From Acidobacteriota bacterium (GTDB lineage: Bacteria; Acidobacteriota; Terriglobia; Bryobacterales; Bryobacteraceae): a DNA stretch of 42,736 nt. The translations under genes and the position numbers were made by a program. How positions within the stretch are numbered: the first letter of the stretch is position 1; each line of letters opens with the position of its first letter. Below, piece after piece: positions 34,935 to 42,736 of this stretch. The DNA lies in the NCBI GenBank assembly GCA_021813825.1, contig JAKAJI010000005.1, positions 1-42,736 of the forward strand, given 5' to 3'. The notes beneath the pieces were generated by a model, which saw only the letters and a program-made list of their open reading frames with translations, did not search any database and had not been told where the DNA came from.

Positions 34935-37445
34935 CTACTGCTCGGCCTGCAAAGTCCTCTTGAGGTCGTGAAATTCGTGCTTTAGCTCGTCGGTCGCGTC
35001 CACGATCTGATTTGTATCATAAATTACTCTTGGCTCTAGGAAAATTACTAGTTCGGTACGCTGTTTGGTGTAAGAACGGCTGCCGAAGATAGTTCCGAGG
35101 TACGGGATGTGACTCAGGATCGGGATGCCACTGTCGGAGTAAGTTGTACTCTCGTCGATGATTCCACCGATGGCAATTGTGTCGCCATCCTGAACGGTCA
35201 CCTGGGTCTGTACGGTGCGGTTGTCAAACGAGGGTGATTGAATCGATCCAGCGGCCGGCGGGATCGGACTACTAACTTGCTGGTTAATGATCAGCGTTAC
35301 GATGCCGCTCGAGTTCACCCGGGCCAGAATGCTGAGTGTCACGCCGGTGCTTACATTGTTGATCGAATTAGCAAACAACGAATTCCCACCGCTTTGCACC
35401 CCGGTCACCGCCTGCGCCGTCAGGGTCGGCACCGATTCTCCGACGTTGATGGATGCCGGTATGCTGTCGGTGGCGATGATCGACGGGGCGGAAATTACCT
35501 TCGCTTTCTGGTGCTGCTCCTGGAGGTTGACTGCCGCGAGAAGCTCACGGGACATGCCGACAAGCGTGCCGGCAGTTAAGGTGGTGCTGTTGCCGACCAG
35601 GCTGCCCAACAACTGGTGGGGGATGCTGGCGGTGGCGGCGTTGGTCACCGTCGTCGAGCCGACGGTGGCGCCGGTCACGGTGCTGGCGCTGAAGGGATTG
35701 GTGGCGGTGGAAATGGATGAACTACCAGTTCCACCTACCACCGAGGTACCGGTGCCCGATTGCGAAGCCCCGGCGCCCAACTGCTGCAGGTACGCGCTGA
35801 CGCCGCTGGCGAACTGGCCGCTCAAATCAACCTCATAGATACGAGCCTCGATCAACACCTGGCGTGGCGGAACATCCAACTCCCGCAAGAGCTTTGTTAC
35901 ACCCACGTAGTCTTGCGGCGTGGCCTGGATCATGAGCGTGTTGTTGAACGGATTTGCGATTACTCGCGGTCCGAAGTAGGGCACACCCTGACCCGAGGAT
36001 CCGAGATACTGACCGGTTTTGTCCGTCGCCGATCCGGCCGTGGCGCCCGAGGCCGACGCAAGGCCGGGAGCGGCTCCGTAGGCGCCACCGTTGCCGTACA
36101 TGGCGGGCGCTCCATAAGCTCCGGCCCCATAGGCCGGCATTCCGTAGCCACCCATGCCGTAGCCGCCCATCCCATAGCCACCCATGCCGTAGCCACCGGC
36201 GCCCATGCCGTAGCCACCCATTCCATAGCCACCCATCCCGTAGCCGCCCATGCCGTAGCCGCCCATGCCCACTCCGCCCACGCCCATTCCCATGCCACCG
36301 ACGCCCATTCCGCCCATGCCCATCCCCATGCCACCGGCGCCGAACGTCGTGGTTCCGAACCCGGACATCATTCCCAGGCCCATGCTCGAAGCGCCGCAGG
36401 CGTTCATCATCTGCATGCCGCTGTAAAGCGACATGATGGCCTGCGACAGGCACTCCGCATCGCCATACTTGACGCGGTAGACGTAGTTTTCCAGGCCGCC
36501 CGCGGCGGATTTCGCGGGCACGTCCAGCTTCTCCACCCACTTGCTGACCTCGGTGAATGCTCCCGGATTCGGAGCGACGGCGATGATTGTGTTCAGCCGG
36601 TCAATCGGGAGAAAGCGGATAGGTGAGTTCTTCCCATTCAGCGCGATCGACTTGAAGATGTCTTCCAGTTCCTTGGCGATATCCTTTGGGCGCCCGTTGG
36701 TCACCTCGTACGTGTGCACGCGCTGGTTGGCTAGCGCATCGTTGTCAAACAGAGCCACCAGTTCCATGGTGCGACGCATCATCCGGCGGCTGTCGAGCAG
36801 CAGAAGCAGGTTTGCCGGCGCATAGGAAATGATCTGCCCATTGTTGCCGATGAAATTCTTCAATACGCCGCTCAGCTCTTCGGCGGTCGTATACTTCAAG
36901 AAGACCAAGTTCAGCATCTCCTGGTCGTCGGATTCGATGTCCTTGCCCAGGCGCTGTTCGGGTTCGAGGGCCACCCGGTTGATGTCAGCGAGCGGAACGA
37001 TCCGGTAGATATCGCCTTCCTTAACCATCGCCGCGCCATTGATTCGGAGAATCATGTCGAGCAGCGCGCGGGTGTCGATATTTTTCGTCTCGCCGTAGGT
37101 GTTCAGGATCACGCCGCCTTTGATGCGCGAGTCCAGCACGTAATTGATCTTGAGCTGGCGGGCGAGCATGTCGACCACCTCGGTGAGCGAGGCATTCTGC
37201 AAGTTCAGGCCGCCGTAAACGATCCGGGATGTTGTCGCTGCGCCGGCCGGCTGCGCGCCGGGTGCGGTTTGCACACTGGAATTGGCCGTTCCCGGCGCGG
37301 CTTGCGTCGGCTGCTGCTGCCGTTGAGCCGCTTGGGCAGCCTTTTCCGCCGCCTCGGCCGCTGCCGCCGCCGCGCTCTGCGCAACGACATGTGGCACAAG
37401 GCCGATACTCAACACGATGGCGGCAACCCGCGCCCGAATTCTCAT
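34935..37445 (-). CDS. gspD: Type II secretion/pilus secretin, GspD-like, with Gly-Tyr-Met insert
   Basis: 836 aa outer-membrane secretin. A Sec leader (to about residue 22) is followed by an Ala/Gln-rich linker (23-72), an STN/N0-like domain (about 75-155) and N-domains (about 178-235, 243-310, and 320-525). The last N-domain is split by a Gly/Met/Tyr-rich insert (about 357-456) containing GGYGM eight times. The C-terminal secretin beta-domain (about 620-810) shows VGESVPTLTAQAV, VTVQDGDTIAIGG and IPILSHIPYLGTIFGS. Its ATG lies directly after the stop of the preceding small gene. In the operon it follows gspC-like; a general secretion role is likely. Without a GspE or GspF here I cannot separate T2SS from a pilus system. 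Confidence 0.9.
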   Translation of the reverse strand: MRIRARVAAIVLSIGLVPHVVAQSAAAAAAEAAEKAAQAAQRQQQPTQAAPGTANSSVQTAPGAQPAGAATTSRIVYGGLNLQNASLTEVVDMLARQLKINYVLDSRIKGGVILNTYGETKNIDTRALLDMILRINGAAMVKEGDIYRIVPLADINRVALEPEQRLGKDIESDDQEMLNLVFLKYTTAEELSGVLKNFIGNNGQIISYAPANLLLLLDSRRMMRRTMELVALFDNDALANQRVHTYEVTNGRPKDIAKELEDIFKSIALNGKNSPIRFLPIDRLNTIIAVAPNPGAFTEVSKWVEKLDVPAKSAAGGLENYVYRVKYGDAECLSQAIMSLYSGMQMMNACGASSMGLGMMSGFGTTTFGAGGMGMGMGGMGVGGMGMGVGGVGMGGYGMGGYGMGGYGMGGYGMGAGGYGMGGYGMGGYGMGGYGMPAYGAGAYGAPAMYGNGGAYGAAPGLASASGATAGSATDKTGQYLGSSGQGVPYFGPRVIANPFNNTLMIQATPQDYVGVTKLLRELDVPPRQVLIEARIYEVDLSGQFASGVSAYLQQLGAGASQSGTGTSVVGGTGSSSISTATNPFSASTVTGATVGSTTVTNAATASIPHQLLGSLVGNSTTLTAGTLVGMSRELLAAVNLQEQHQKAKVISAPSIIATDSIPASINVGESVPTLTAQAVTGVQSGGNSLFANSINNVSTGVTLSILARVNSSGIVTLIINQQVSSPIPPAAGSIQSPSFDNRTVQTQVTVQDGDTIAIGGIIDESTTYSDSGIPILSHIPYLGTIFGSRSYTKQRTELVIFLEPRVIYDTNQIVDATDELKHEFHDLKRTLQAEQ
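36138..36272 (-). repeat. In-frame tandem repeat coding (GGYGM)8
   Basis: A 15-base unit encoding GGYGM is repeated eight times in two blocks of four, separated by a GA dipeptide. It is in frame with the secretin gene and is not a CRISPR array. Confidence 0.85.
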
Positions 37446-37856
37446 TTACTTCCCCTGCGCCGCTTCCGGAGCCGGCGCCGGGTTGACCAGCGCCTTCTCT
37501 TCCGCGTTCAGTTCGGCCGTCTTTTTCTTCTCCCAGATCTGCGGCCCAAACGGTGTCTGGCGTTCAAACCGCCAGGCGCTGCCGAGGTCCGTTACCGTCG
37601 TGTCCGGCTTCTGCGGCGGCGGGGCTGGGCGATTGGCGTCCGCGGTGCGGTAGCGGCTGACGCCGAAGGGGGTTTCCCGGAAGGTCCACTCTGTGCCCTG
37701 CGCATCGCGCCAGGTCCAGGTGTTGGCGTCCACTTTCGTTGCGCCGGAGGGCACCTGCGCGGCGGCAGCGGGCGCGGCCTTCGCGGCCGGTCCACTGGTT
37801 TGCGCCGCTAAGGCCAGCGACGCCGCAAAAGTCCACAACAAAGCCACTGCTCGCAT
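37446..37856 (-). CDS. Small secreted protein between gspC-like and gspD genes
   Basis: 136 aa with a Sec leader (to about residue 18). After an Ala/Pro-rich linker, two similar segments appear: TWTWRDAQGTEWTFRETPFG (about 47-66) and SAWRFERQTPFGPQIWE (about 92-108), each ending in TPFG. I know no family for it. Its stop directly abuts the secretin ATG, and 43 bases separate it from gspC-like, so it is co-transcribed with the secretion genes. It could be a pilotin-like or periplasmic helper, but it lacks the lipobox cysteine of a classic pilotin. Confidence 0.65.
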   Translation of the reverse strand: MRAVALLWTFAASLALAAQTSGPAAKAAPAAAAQVPSGATKVDANTWTWRDAQGTEWTFRETPFGVSRYRTADANRPAPPPQKPDTTVTDLGSAWRFERQTPFGPQIWEKKKTAELNAEEKALVNPAPAPEAAQGK

Positions 37857-37899
37857 CTCAAGTTCTCCTTAATTGCGCCGGTTTCGCCCGCCGCCCGCT

Positions 37900-38652
37900 T
37901 TACTTCGCCACTTCCCAGTAGCAGCTCTTGCCACCCGGCGCAAACGGATTGCTGCTGATCACCTTCCGCTTGCCATCCTGCACCGTGCCTTCCGGGGACG
38001 AATCCCCTTCCTGGCAGGCGTAGAAGCCCGCGCCCATGTCGCGTCCCGGCCCGTTGGCATTGGCCGGCGACGCACTCCTGACGTCCGGCTGCACCGGCGC
38101 GGCGTTGGTCACCACCGGCGCCGAAGCTGCCGGCGCGCTTTGCGCGTCCTGCACGGGCGCCGACGTGTCCACCAGTTCCGCCAGGGTCTTGTCGAACTGC
38201 TTGCCATCCCACTCAAAGACCACGTCGGTGTTATTGATGGAGACGATTTTGAACTCCCCGATCAAATCCCCGGCCTGGTAGCTTCCCTGTTCCTTCTTGT
38301 TTGGCAGGCTCAGAATCACGGTCGGTGGTACGCTTCCAAAGATCATGACGCCGTGAGCGACCGGAAAAGGCGGAACCGGCTTCTCAACAATTTTCGGTGG
38401 GGGCAAAATGACGGTGGGATTCCGGTCCGGCGAGAAAAGCATCTTCTGCGCCACGTCGGAATACTGCGCCGGGCTCACGGGCGCCACTTGCGGTTGGGGG
38501 GCGAGCTTTGGGGGAGGCACGGGCTTGGGACGCGAAGTTTCGAGCATCCGCTCGCGTTGCCGGGCGCCGGCAATTTCCTGGTGCACCTTGATGCCAAGCA
38601 GCACCGCGGCCGCCGCCAGAACCACGTTGAAAAGCAGCAGTTTCCGCCTCAC
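37900..38652 (-). CDS. gspC: GspC/PilP-like inner-membrane secretion protein
   Basis: 250 aa. A single N-terminal membrane helix (about 4-22) is followed by a Pro-rich linker (about 40-63) and a periplasmic domain (about 70-165) with VMIFGSVPPTVILSL, YQAGDLIGEFKIVSINNTDVVFEW, about 140 in all, the pattern of the GspC HR region that contacts the secretin N0 domain. The C-terminal part (about 165-250) is Ala/Ser/Pro-rich and of unknown role. No PDZ domain is visible. It overlaps gspM-like by 4 bases. Assignment by operon position and fold pattern, not by strong motifs. Confidence 0.75.
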   Translation of the reverse strand: MRRKLLLFNVVLAAAAVLLGIKVHQEIAGARQRERMLETSRPKPVPPPKLAPQPQVAPVSPAQYSDVAQKMLFSPDRNPTVILPPPKIVEKPVPPFPVAHGVMIFGSVPPTVILSLPNKKEQGSYQAGDLIGEFKIVSINNTDVVFEWDGKQFDKTLAELVDTSAPVQDAQSAPAASAPVVTNAAPVQPDVRSASPANANGPGRDMGAGFYACQEGDSSPEGTVQDGKRKVISSNPFAPGGKSCYWEVAK

Positions 38653-39242
38653 AGCGACGGCCCCAGCTTTCTGGCGGGAACGAGCTTGCGCGGTACCACG
38701 CCCAACACCGCTAACCGCACGGTCATAGTCTTGTCTTTCGCGTTTGCCGCGCCGATGCGCAACTGGTCGGTGGCGACCAGTTCCGGCGCCGCCGTGATGT
38801 CGGCCAGCATGTTCACAAGCTGCTCAATGCGGCAGTTAAACGTCACCGCCACCGGCACCAGACCGTAGGCGCCATACGGGGCGGGCTGGCCGAGTTCGGT
38901 TTGCTGAAAATCCACCGGGGGATTGGCGTTCTTGGCGACGCGCTTGAGAATTTCGAGCACCTGTGCCTGTGCCTGTGGCGCAGTTTCGGCCTGAATCAAG
39001 CCCTTCTCCCGGCGGGCGAGGTCCGCATTGGCCTGATCGAGAATCTTCGCCTTCGCCGGCGCCTCAGATGCGAGTTTGCGAAGCTGCTCCAGCCGCTGGC
39101 GAGAGATTTCGACCGGCACTGCCGCCGACACCACCGTCTTCGGCGCCTTGGGCGGCGCCGTCGCGATCCAGATGATTCCCGCAACAACAACGGCAATCCC
39201 GAGCGCGATGAGCGCACGCTTGTCGCGATCGCCGATGGTCAC
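38649..39242 (-). CDS. gspM: GspM/PilO-like inner-membrane protein
   Basis: 197 aa with one N-terminal membrane helix (about 10-28), a helical coiled-coil segment (about 45-105) and a small alpha/beta domain (about 110-185, VAVTFNCRIEQLVNMLADITAAPELV), as in GspM/PilO proteins that pair with the GspL/PilN periplasmic part. It overlaps the gspL-like gene and gspC-like gene by 4 bases each, so translation is coupled. Assignment rests on architecture and position. Confidence 0.75.
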   Translation of the reverse strand: MTIGDRDKRALIALGIAVVVAGIIWIATAPPKAPKTVVSAAVPVEISRQRLEQLRKLASEAPAKAKILDQANADLARREKGLIQAETAPQAQAQVLEILKRVAKNANPPVDFQQTELGQPAPYGAYGLVPVAVTFNCRIEQLVNMLADITAAPELVATDQLRIGAANAKDKTMTVRLAVLGVVPRKLVPARKLGPSL

Positions 39243-40570
39243 GGGTTGACTCCCTTTCGATAGGTCCGGATACGGAAGTTCTCCATGTTTCCCACCCGCG
39301 CCAGCGGCATCGTGAACTCGGAGTTGTGAAATTTCGGCGAGGCATCGAGCAGTTTCAGCAGTGCGGCGGCCTGCGCCGTGTCACCCGCAATCTGCACTTC
39401 GCGGTCGTTCATGTCGAGACCACGCAGCCAAGTCGGCGGCGCCAGGATGCGGGTGAGCTCGGCCAGGGTATCCATACTTTCTTTCGAACGGGCCCGGAAC
39501 GAATCAAGCGCCTGTATCCGCGCCTGTGTCTCCGCGATTTTCCGGTCGAGATCCCGCGTGTGGTTCGCCTGCAGTGTGGCCTGCCGGATTTCGCCGGCCA
39601 ACTCCTCCTCGTAGCGATGCTTTTCCACCGCCGCTGAAATGCCCAGCGCTCCGGCCAGCACCAGCACCACCGCCGCCAGGGCCGCGGTTGGAATAAACAG
39701 CGCGCGCGAATCCGTTTGCCGGAGCGCCTGTGGCAACAGGTTCAGGGGCGGAGCGAGCTTGGGGCACGCGCTTTCAAGCGCAGCCGCGTAGGAGGCTGCG
39801 CCCGCCGCAACATCAAATTCCTCCGGTGCGGCCAGCGGGGCCGGCAAGAGGCCGGCGAAGTCCACGGCTTCCATCGCCGGCTCCAGGCGCAACTCGGACA
39901 CCGCCAGCGCCCGCGCCTGATCGGGGCTGCCCTCCACCACCGCCGACCACACTCCCCGCGCCGCGCTTTCGCCGTAGATCTCCACGGCGTCGCCAGCCTG
40001 GCGCAGCGCGACCGCCCCCTCCGGGTTGGGCAGAGTCAGAAGGCGCGACGCGCCATAGAGCGCTGAGGCGGTGAAGGTGAACGCCGCTACACGCACGCCC
40101 GCCTCGGTGAACAGTGCGGTGTATGTGTCCAGCACGTCGCGCCGCACAATTCCCACGAGCGCCGCCGCGTGGCCGGCCACCGGAGCCCAGCCCCAATATA
40201 CGTCGTCTTCCGGGTAAGGATGCAGCGAGTCGATATGCAGGGCCAGCGCCGCCTCCATGTCTTTCGGCGCGACACCCGGCAGCGGCACCTGCCGGACCGT
40301 CACTTCCTCCCGCCGCAGCAGCGCCACCGCCGATAGATGTCCCAGCCCAAGCTTGCCGAGAAATGAACTGTAGACGGCGCCCCACGCCGCGGCCGGTTCT
40401 TTGCGGAAACCGTGAATGGAGAGCACGCCCGGGATCCGCACGCCTTGCGGACGAACCCGCGCGGCGACCACAGTCAGGTCGGCCTCGCCGATCTCGATGC
40501 CCACGCCCGAGCCCCAGGCGAGCCACTTTTTCCACTGGGCCATTGTCTGGCCCAATCCGGCCGCGCTCAC
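39239..40570 (-). CDS. gspL: GspL-like protein (PilM-PilN-type fusion)
   Basis: 443 aa. Residues about 20-275 look like the actin-like cytoplasmic domain of GspL/PilM (GIEIGEADLTVVAARV, LPGVAPKDMEAALALHIDSL). A single membrane helix (about 291-313) leads to a coiled coil (about 315-365) and a periplasmic alpha/beta domain (WLRGLDMNDREVQIAGDTAQ, about 388-407), as in PilN. This is the usual GspL layout, a fusion of the PilM and PilN functions. Its start ATG at 40570 overlaps the gspK stop by 4 bases; a second Met at residue 10 is an alternative. Confidence 0.8.
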   Translation of the reverse strand: MSAAGLGQTMAQWKKWLAWGSGVGIEIGEADLTVVAARVRPQGVRIPGVLSIHGFRKEPAAAWGAVYSSFLGKLGLGHLSAVALLRREEVTVRQVPLPGVAPKDMEAALALHIDSLHPYPEDDVYWGWAPVAGHAAALVGIVRRDVLDTYTALFTEAGVRVAAFTFTASALYGASRLLTLPNPEGAVALRQAGDAVEIYGESAARGVWSAVVEGSPDQARALAVSELRLEPAMEAVDFAGLLPAPLAAPEEFDVAAGAASYAAALESACPKLAPPLNLLPQALRQTDSRALFIPTAALAAVVLVLAGALGISAAVEKHRYEEELAGEIRQATLQANHTRDLDRKIAETQARIQALDSFRARSKESMDTLAELTRILAPPTWLRGLDMNDREVQIAGDTAQAAALLKLLDASPKFHNSEFTMPLARVGNMENFRIRTYRKGVNP

Positions 40571-41619
40571 TGGGCTGTCTCCTGGCTTCGTTCGCCTTGG
40601 ACCGGTGCGGGAGCCGGCGCGAGACTGCGAAGCGGGGGTGTGCCGTCGTACCAGCGCATGAACTCGTAGGGAGGATCGTAGCCCTGCGGCATCATTTTTA
40701 CCAACGCGGAGACGGTGCGGCGAAGATCCGACAGCCGTCCGTCAGGCAGGCGGAACTGCGCGGTGGCACGAATGGTCCACATGGTCATGCCGCCGAGTCC
40801 GAGCCGCCCGAAGCCGGGCGCTCCCTGCGCGAAGACCGCGGCATCGCCGACCTGGGTGAACGGCATCGCGTTCCGGCGGGCCACCAGGGCCTGAATCGCG
40901 CCCGGATTCAGCCCGAGCATCGCCAGCACGGCAGGCTGCACCGTGTTGATGTCGATATTGCTCATCACCCCGTACGGCGACACGCAGTCCCGCAGCCCGC
41001 CATAGGGCTGTAGACCGCCGTCCTGGGTGGGCCGGTAGCCGCCATAGAAAATATCGGGAGTCATTCCTGGCACGAGGAGCAGTTCCTCGTTCTCCTCGAT
41101 AGACGCGTGCCGCGCCCGGAAAGACGAACCATTGCCGAGAATCGCGGCATCCAGGGGCGCATATCCGCCGCCCGGCGCCGGCGACCGCCAGTAGAGGATG
41201 CCGGCCGCGATCCCCATCGCCTGCTCTCCCGGCACACCCAGAGCCACGAGCAGATTCGTCAACTGGTCCTGCGGAATCTGGTTGATGTTCAACTTCGACG
41301 TCTCCGGAATGATCTCGACGTCGGCGGCGCCCTCCGGATAGTCGAAGTGATGGCGGGGCATGGGAGCGGTATAGAACATCGGCTGGCCGTTCGGCCCAGT
41401 GATGCCGGCGAAACCCCACTGCATCCACATCACCATGCGCTCGATTGAGCCAGTGGCAATGTAGTAGGCGCGGAGAGAATCGGCTTCCGTGGCGGCGCGC
41501 TCGGTCTCGGCGCGCACGGTGCTCGCCACCGTGAACGCGATCGCCGCAAGCGCAGCCGTCATCCACAGCACCACGAGCAGAGCGGAGCCTCTTTCGTTTT
41601 TGGGCCGGTTACGGATCAT
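40567..41619 (-). CDS. gspK: General secretion pseudopilin GspK
   Basis: 350 aa, a minor pseudopilin at the pilus tip. The N-terminus has a short basic leader (RNRPKNERG, 3-11) before the hydrophobic helix SALLVVLWMTAALAAIAFTV; GspK lacks the usual Glu5. Two SAM-like helix-hairpin regions are visible: KLNINQIPQDQLTNLLVALG and INTVQPAVLAMLGLNPGAIQ, typical of GspK. It overlaps gspJ by 11 bases and gspL-like by 4 bases. The large size (most pseudopilins are about 150-200 aa) fits GspK. Confidence 0.9.
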   Translation of the reverse strand: MIRNRPKNERGSALLVVLWMTAALAAIAFTVASTVRAETERAATEADSLRAYYIATGSIERMVMWMQWGFAGITGPNGQPMFYTAPMPRHHFDYPEGAADVEIIPETSKLNINQIPQDQLTNLLVALGVPGEQAMGIAAGILYWRSPAPGGGYAPLDAAILGNGSSFRARHASIEENEELLLVPGMTPDIFYGGYRPTQDGGLQPYGGLRDCVSPYGVMSNIDINTVQPAVLAMLGLNPGAIQALVARRNAMPFTQVGDAAVFAQGAPGFGRLGLGGMTMWTIRATAQFRLPDGRLSDLRRTVSALVKMMPQGYDPPYEFMRWYDGTPPLRSLAPAPAPVQGERSQETAQ

Positions 41620-42340
41620 AAGGAAACAGAGGATCCCGCGTCACATGCACCGGCAGGGTCAACGGCAGAAGTTGCACCGCGGAAGGGTCGGGGTTGAGCG
41701 GCGCCATATCGATCCGGATCGCGTCCGGCAGTTTGAGCTGGTCCCATACCGGTACCCACCGCGCGGGCTTGCCCGGCTGGGCCGGTATGCGATAGGAAAA
41801 CTGGCAGGCGGCGAGTTTGTCGGCCAGCACGAAGGAACCCGGGCCGACCTCGATCGGCCGATAGACGGGCATCGGTTGACCAAGCGGGGTGGGCTGAAAA
41901 CCCGTGCACAACGCGCCTGCGGCGTACGGCCCGCCGTAGATCCGCTCGTTCAACACGAGCCGGACGCCCACCCCGTCCTCGATCGGGGCGACCTGATACT
42001 CGAGAATCCGCGGCACGCCGCGCCCGCCGTCCTGGAGAGAGAACGTGGACACAAACCGCATCGACTGCGGCTGGCCCTCGAAAAACGTTACCTTTTGCGC
42101 GCCGGCGGTCTGCAGATTGTTTCCCAGGCAGGGCGCGGAGATGGGCATCAGACCCGCCACTTGCTGTTCCATGACGCGCTCGGTGCCCGTTACGCGGCGA
42201 TTGTGCATCAGCCGGTCCTGGGATTTCTGCATGGCTTTGAATCCGGTATCCATCGCCATCACGAGTCCGAGCGAGATCAAGGCCACCAGCGTCACCGCGA
42301 TGACCACCTCGATCAGCGTGAATCCACTCTCCCGGGTCAT
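41609..42340 (-). CDS. gspJ: Pseudopilin GspJ
   Basis: 243 aa from ATG 42340 (MTRESGFTLIEVVIAVTLVA); the open frame extends 26 codons further upstream but overlaps gspI. The prepilin motif G-FTLIE with Glu at +5 is intact, for cleavage by prepilin peptidase. GspJ forms the minor pseudopilin tip complex with GspI and GspK, which flank it. It overlaps gspI by 4 bases. Confidence 0.85.
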   Translation of the reverse strand: MTRESGFTLIEVVIAVTLVALISLGLVMAMDTGFKAMQKSQDRLMHNRRVTGTERVMEQQVAGLMPISAPCLGNNLQTAGAQKVTFFEGQPQSMRFVSTFSLQDGGRGVPRILEYQVAPIEDGVGVRLVLNERIYGGPYAAGALCTGFQPTPLGQPMPVYRPIEVGPGSFVLADKLAACQFSYRIPAQPGKPARWVPVWDQLKLPDAIRIDMAPLNPDPSAVQLLPLTLPVHVTRDPLFPYDP

Positions 42341-42736
42341 GGCTGGCCTGGAAGCCCGGGACGCGCGATCCGGTAGCCGGACAGCTTGTAGCTGCGCCGG
42401 TTCTGCCCGTCCATCCACCCCACTTCCACTTCGAGCCGCTCGATCACGCGCGCACCCGGCGGCAGGTTCCCCGGCGGGGCTTCGAAGACGGTGGCCATCG
42501 CGCGCCAGTTTACGGGGATGCCGCCGGTCACCGAGGGATCCCAGGCGCCGTCGATCTCCGTGTTGACAGGCAAGCCCGGAGCGATCAGCAACTCATCCAT
42601 CTTCTGGCGGGCGAGCAGCGCGGCTCGGTCGGTTTCGGTAATCCGCGAAGCGTTCCGCAGCGAAGTGGTCAACGCGCTCATCAGCGACACGGTGGCTATG
42701 CCCATAATCGCCGTAGCCACGAGAACCTCGAGCAGC
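42337..42736 (-). CDS. gspI: Pseudopilin GspI, N-terminus cut by window edge
   Basis: About 132 residues are inside the window. Reading upstream of the first in-frame GTG gives LLEVLVATAIMGIATVSLM, the hydrophobic helix of a pseudopilin, so the true start lies past the edge and the GTG at 42718-42720 is internal. Minor pseudopilin GspI is expected in this operon position before gspJ. The GF and start of the leader peptide are missing here. Confidence 0.8.
   Translation of the reverse strand, partial: LLEVLVATAIMGIATVSLMSALTTSLRNASRITETDRAALLARQKMDELLIAPGLPVNTEIDGAWDPSVTGGIPVNWRAMATVFEAPPGNLPPGARVIERLEVEVGWMDGQNRRSYKLSGYRIARPGLPGQP

Noticed and set aside
36138-36272. Short regularly spaced repeats resembling a CRISPR array
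   Set aside because: The repeats are contiguous 15-base units without spacers and encode GGYGM in frame with the secretin.

Overview
The window looks like a chromosomal stretch from an acidobacterium of the Bryobacterales/'Solibacter' type. The grounds are high GC, a large secreted protein ending in the Solibacter-style C-terminal domain (TIGR03437-like), many Tat-signal enzymes with a 'RRxF/RRD' N-terminus, a PEP-CTERM-like protein, a Hanks-type kinase and a general secretion pseudopilin operon. I see no phage, transposon, CRISPR, rRNA or tRNA gene. The genus assignment is inference.

Left end (1-6.7 kb, minus strand). A heptose module (a kinase followed by the first 19 codons of a sugar nucleotidyltransferase) lies next to five minus-strand genes for exported proteins: a SelA-like PLP enzyme, a PIG-L/LmbE deacetylase, a DUF362 protein, an unknown secreted protein and an amidohydrolase. 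Several have Tat-type leaders. Together they suggest periplasmic processing of an amino-sugar or similar amide substrate.

6.7-10.8 kb (plus). An OsmC-type peroxidase-like protein is followed by a compact signalling module: a LiaF-like membrane protein with five FGG repeats, a LytS-type histidine kinase, and one polypeptide that joins a complete Ser/Thr kinase to a receiver and a LytTR DNA-binding domain. This fusion is the most unusual gene in the window.

10.8-16.3 kb (minus). A glucose-dehydrogenase-like SDR overlaps a glycogen-debranching enzyme. Next comes a two-gene molybdenum hydroxylase (2Fe-2S subunit and Tat-exported molybdopterin subunit).

16.4-21.4 kb. Information-processing and small genes: recA, an HU-like protein with a structured leader, tatA, a PEP-CTERM-like protein, a 49-aa basic protein and a 54-aa membrane protein (neither small gene is an obvious homologue of a family I know), a Yip1-type membrane protein and a FliA/WhiG-type sigma factor. 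Several clean palindromes sit in the gaps; one (TTTCA-N3-TGAAA) occurs both before recA and before the sigma gene.

21.4-28.9 kb. SppA protease, a NarL/NarX-type two-component pair, an exported S9 prolyl oligopeptidase, a Rieske ferredoxin and MutM.

28.9-34.5 kb (minus). Two large secreted proteins: a 1173-aa propeller/Ig-repeat protein, and a 624-aa protein closed by a strong UUCG-loop terminator.

34.9-42.7 kb (minus). A type II secretion-like operon in the order gspI (cut by the window edge), gspJ, gspK, gspL-like, gspM-like, gspC-like, a small unknown secreted gene, gspD. Start and stop codons overlap or abut for most pairs. The secretin carries a striking Gly-Tyr-Met repeat insert. The large secreted proteins upstream could be clients of this system, but that is inference.
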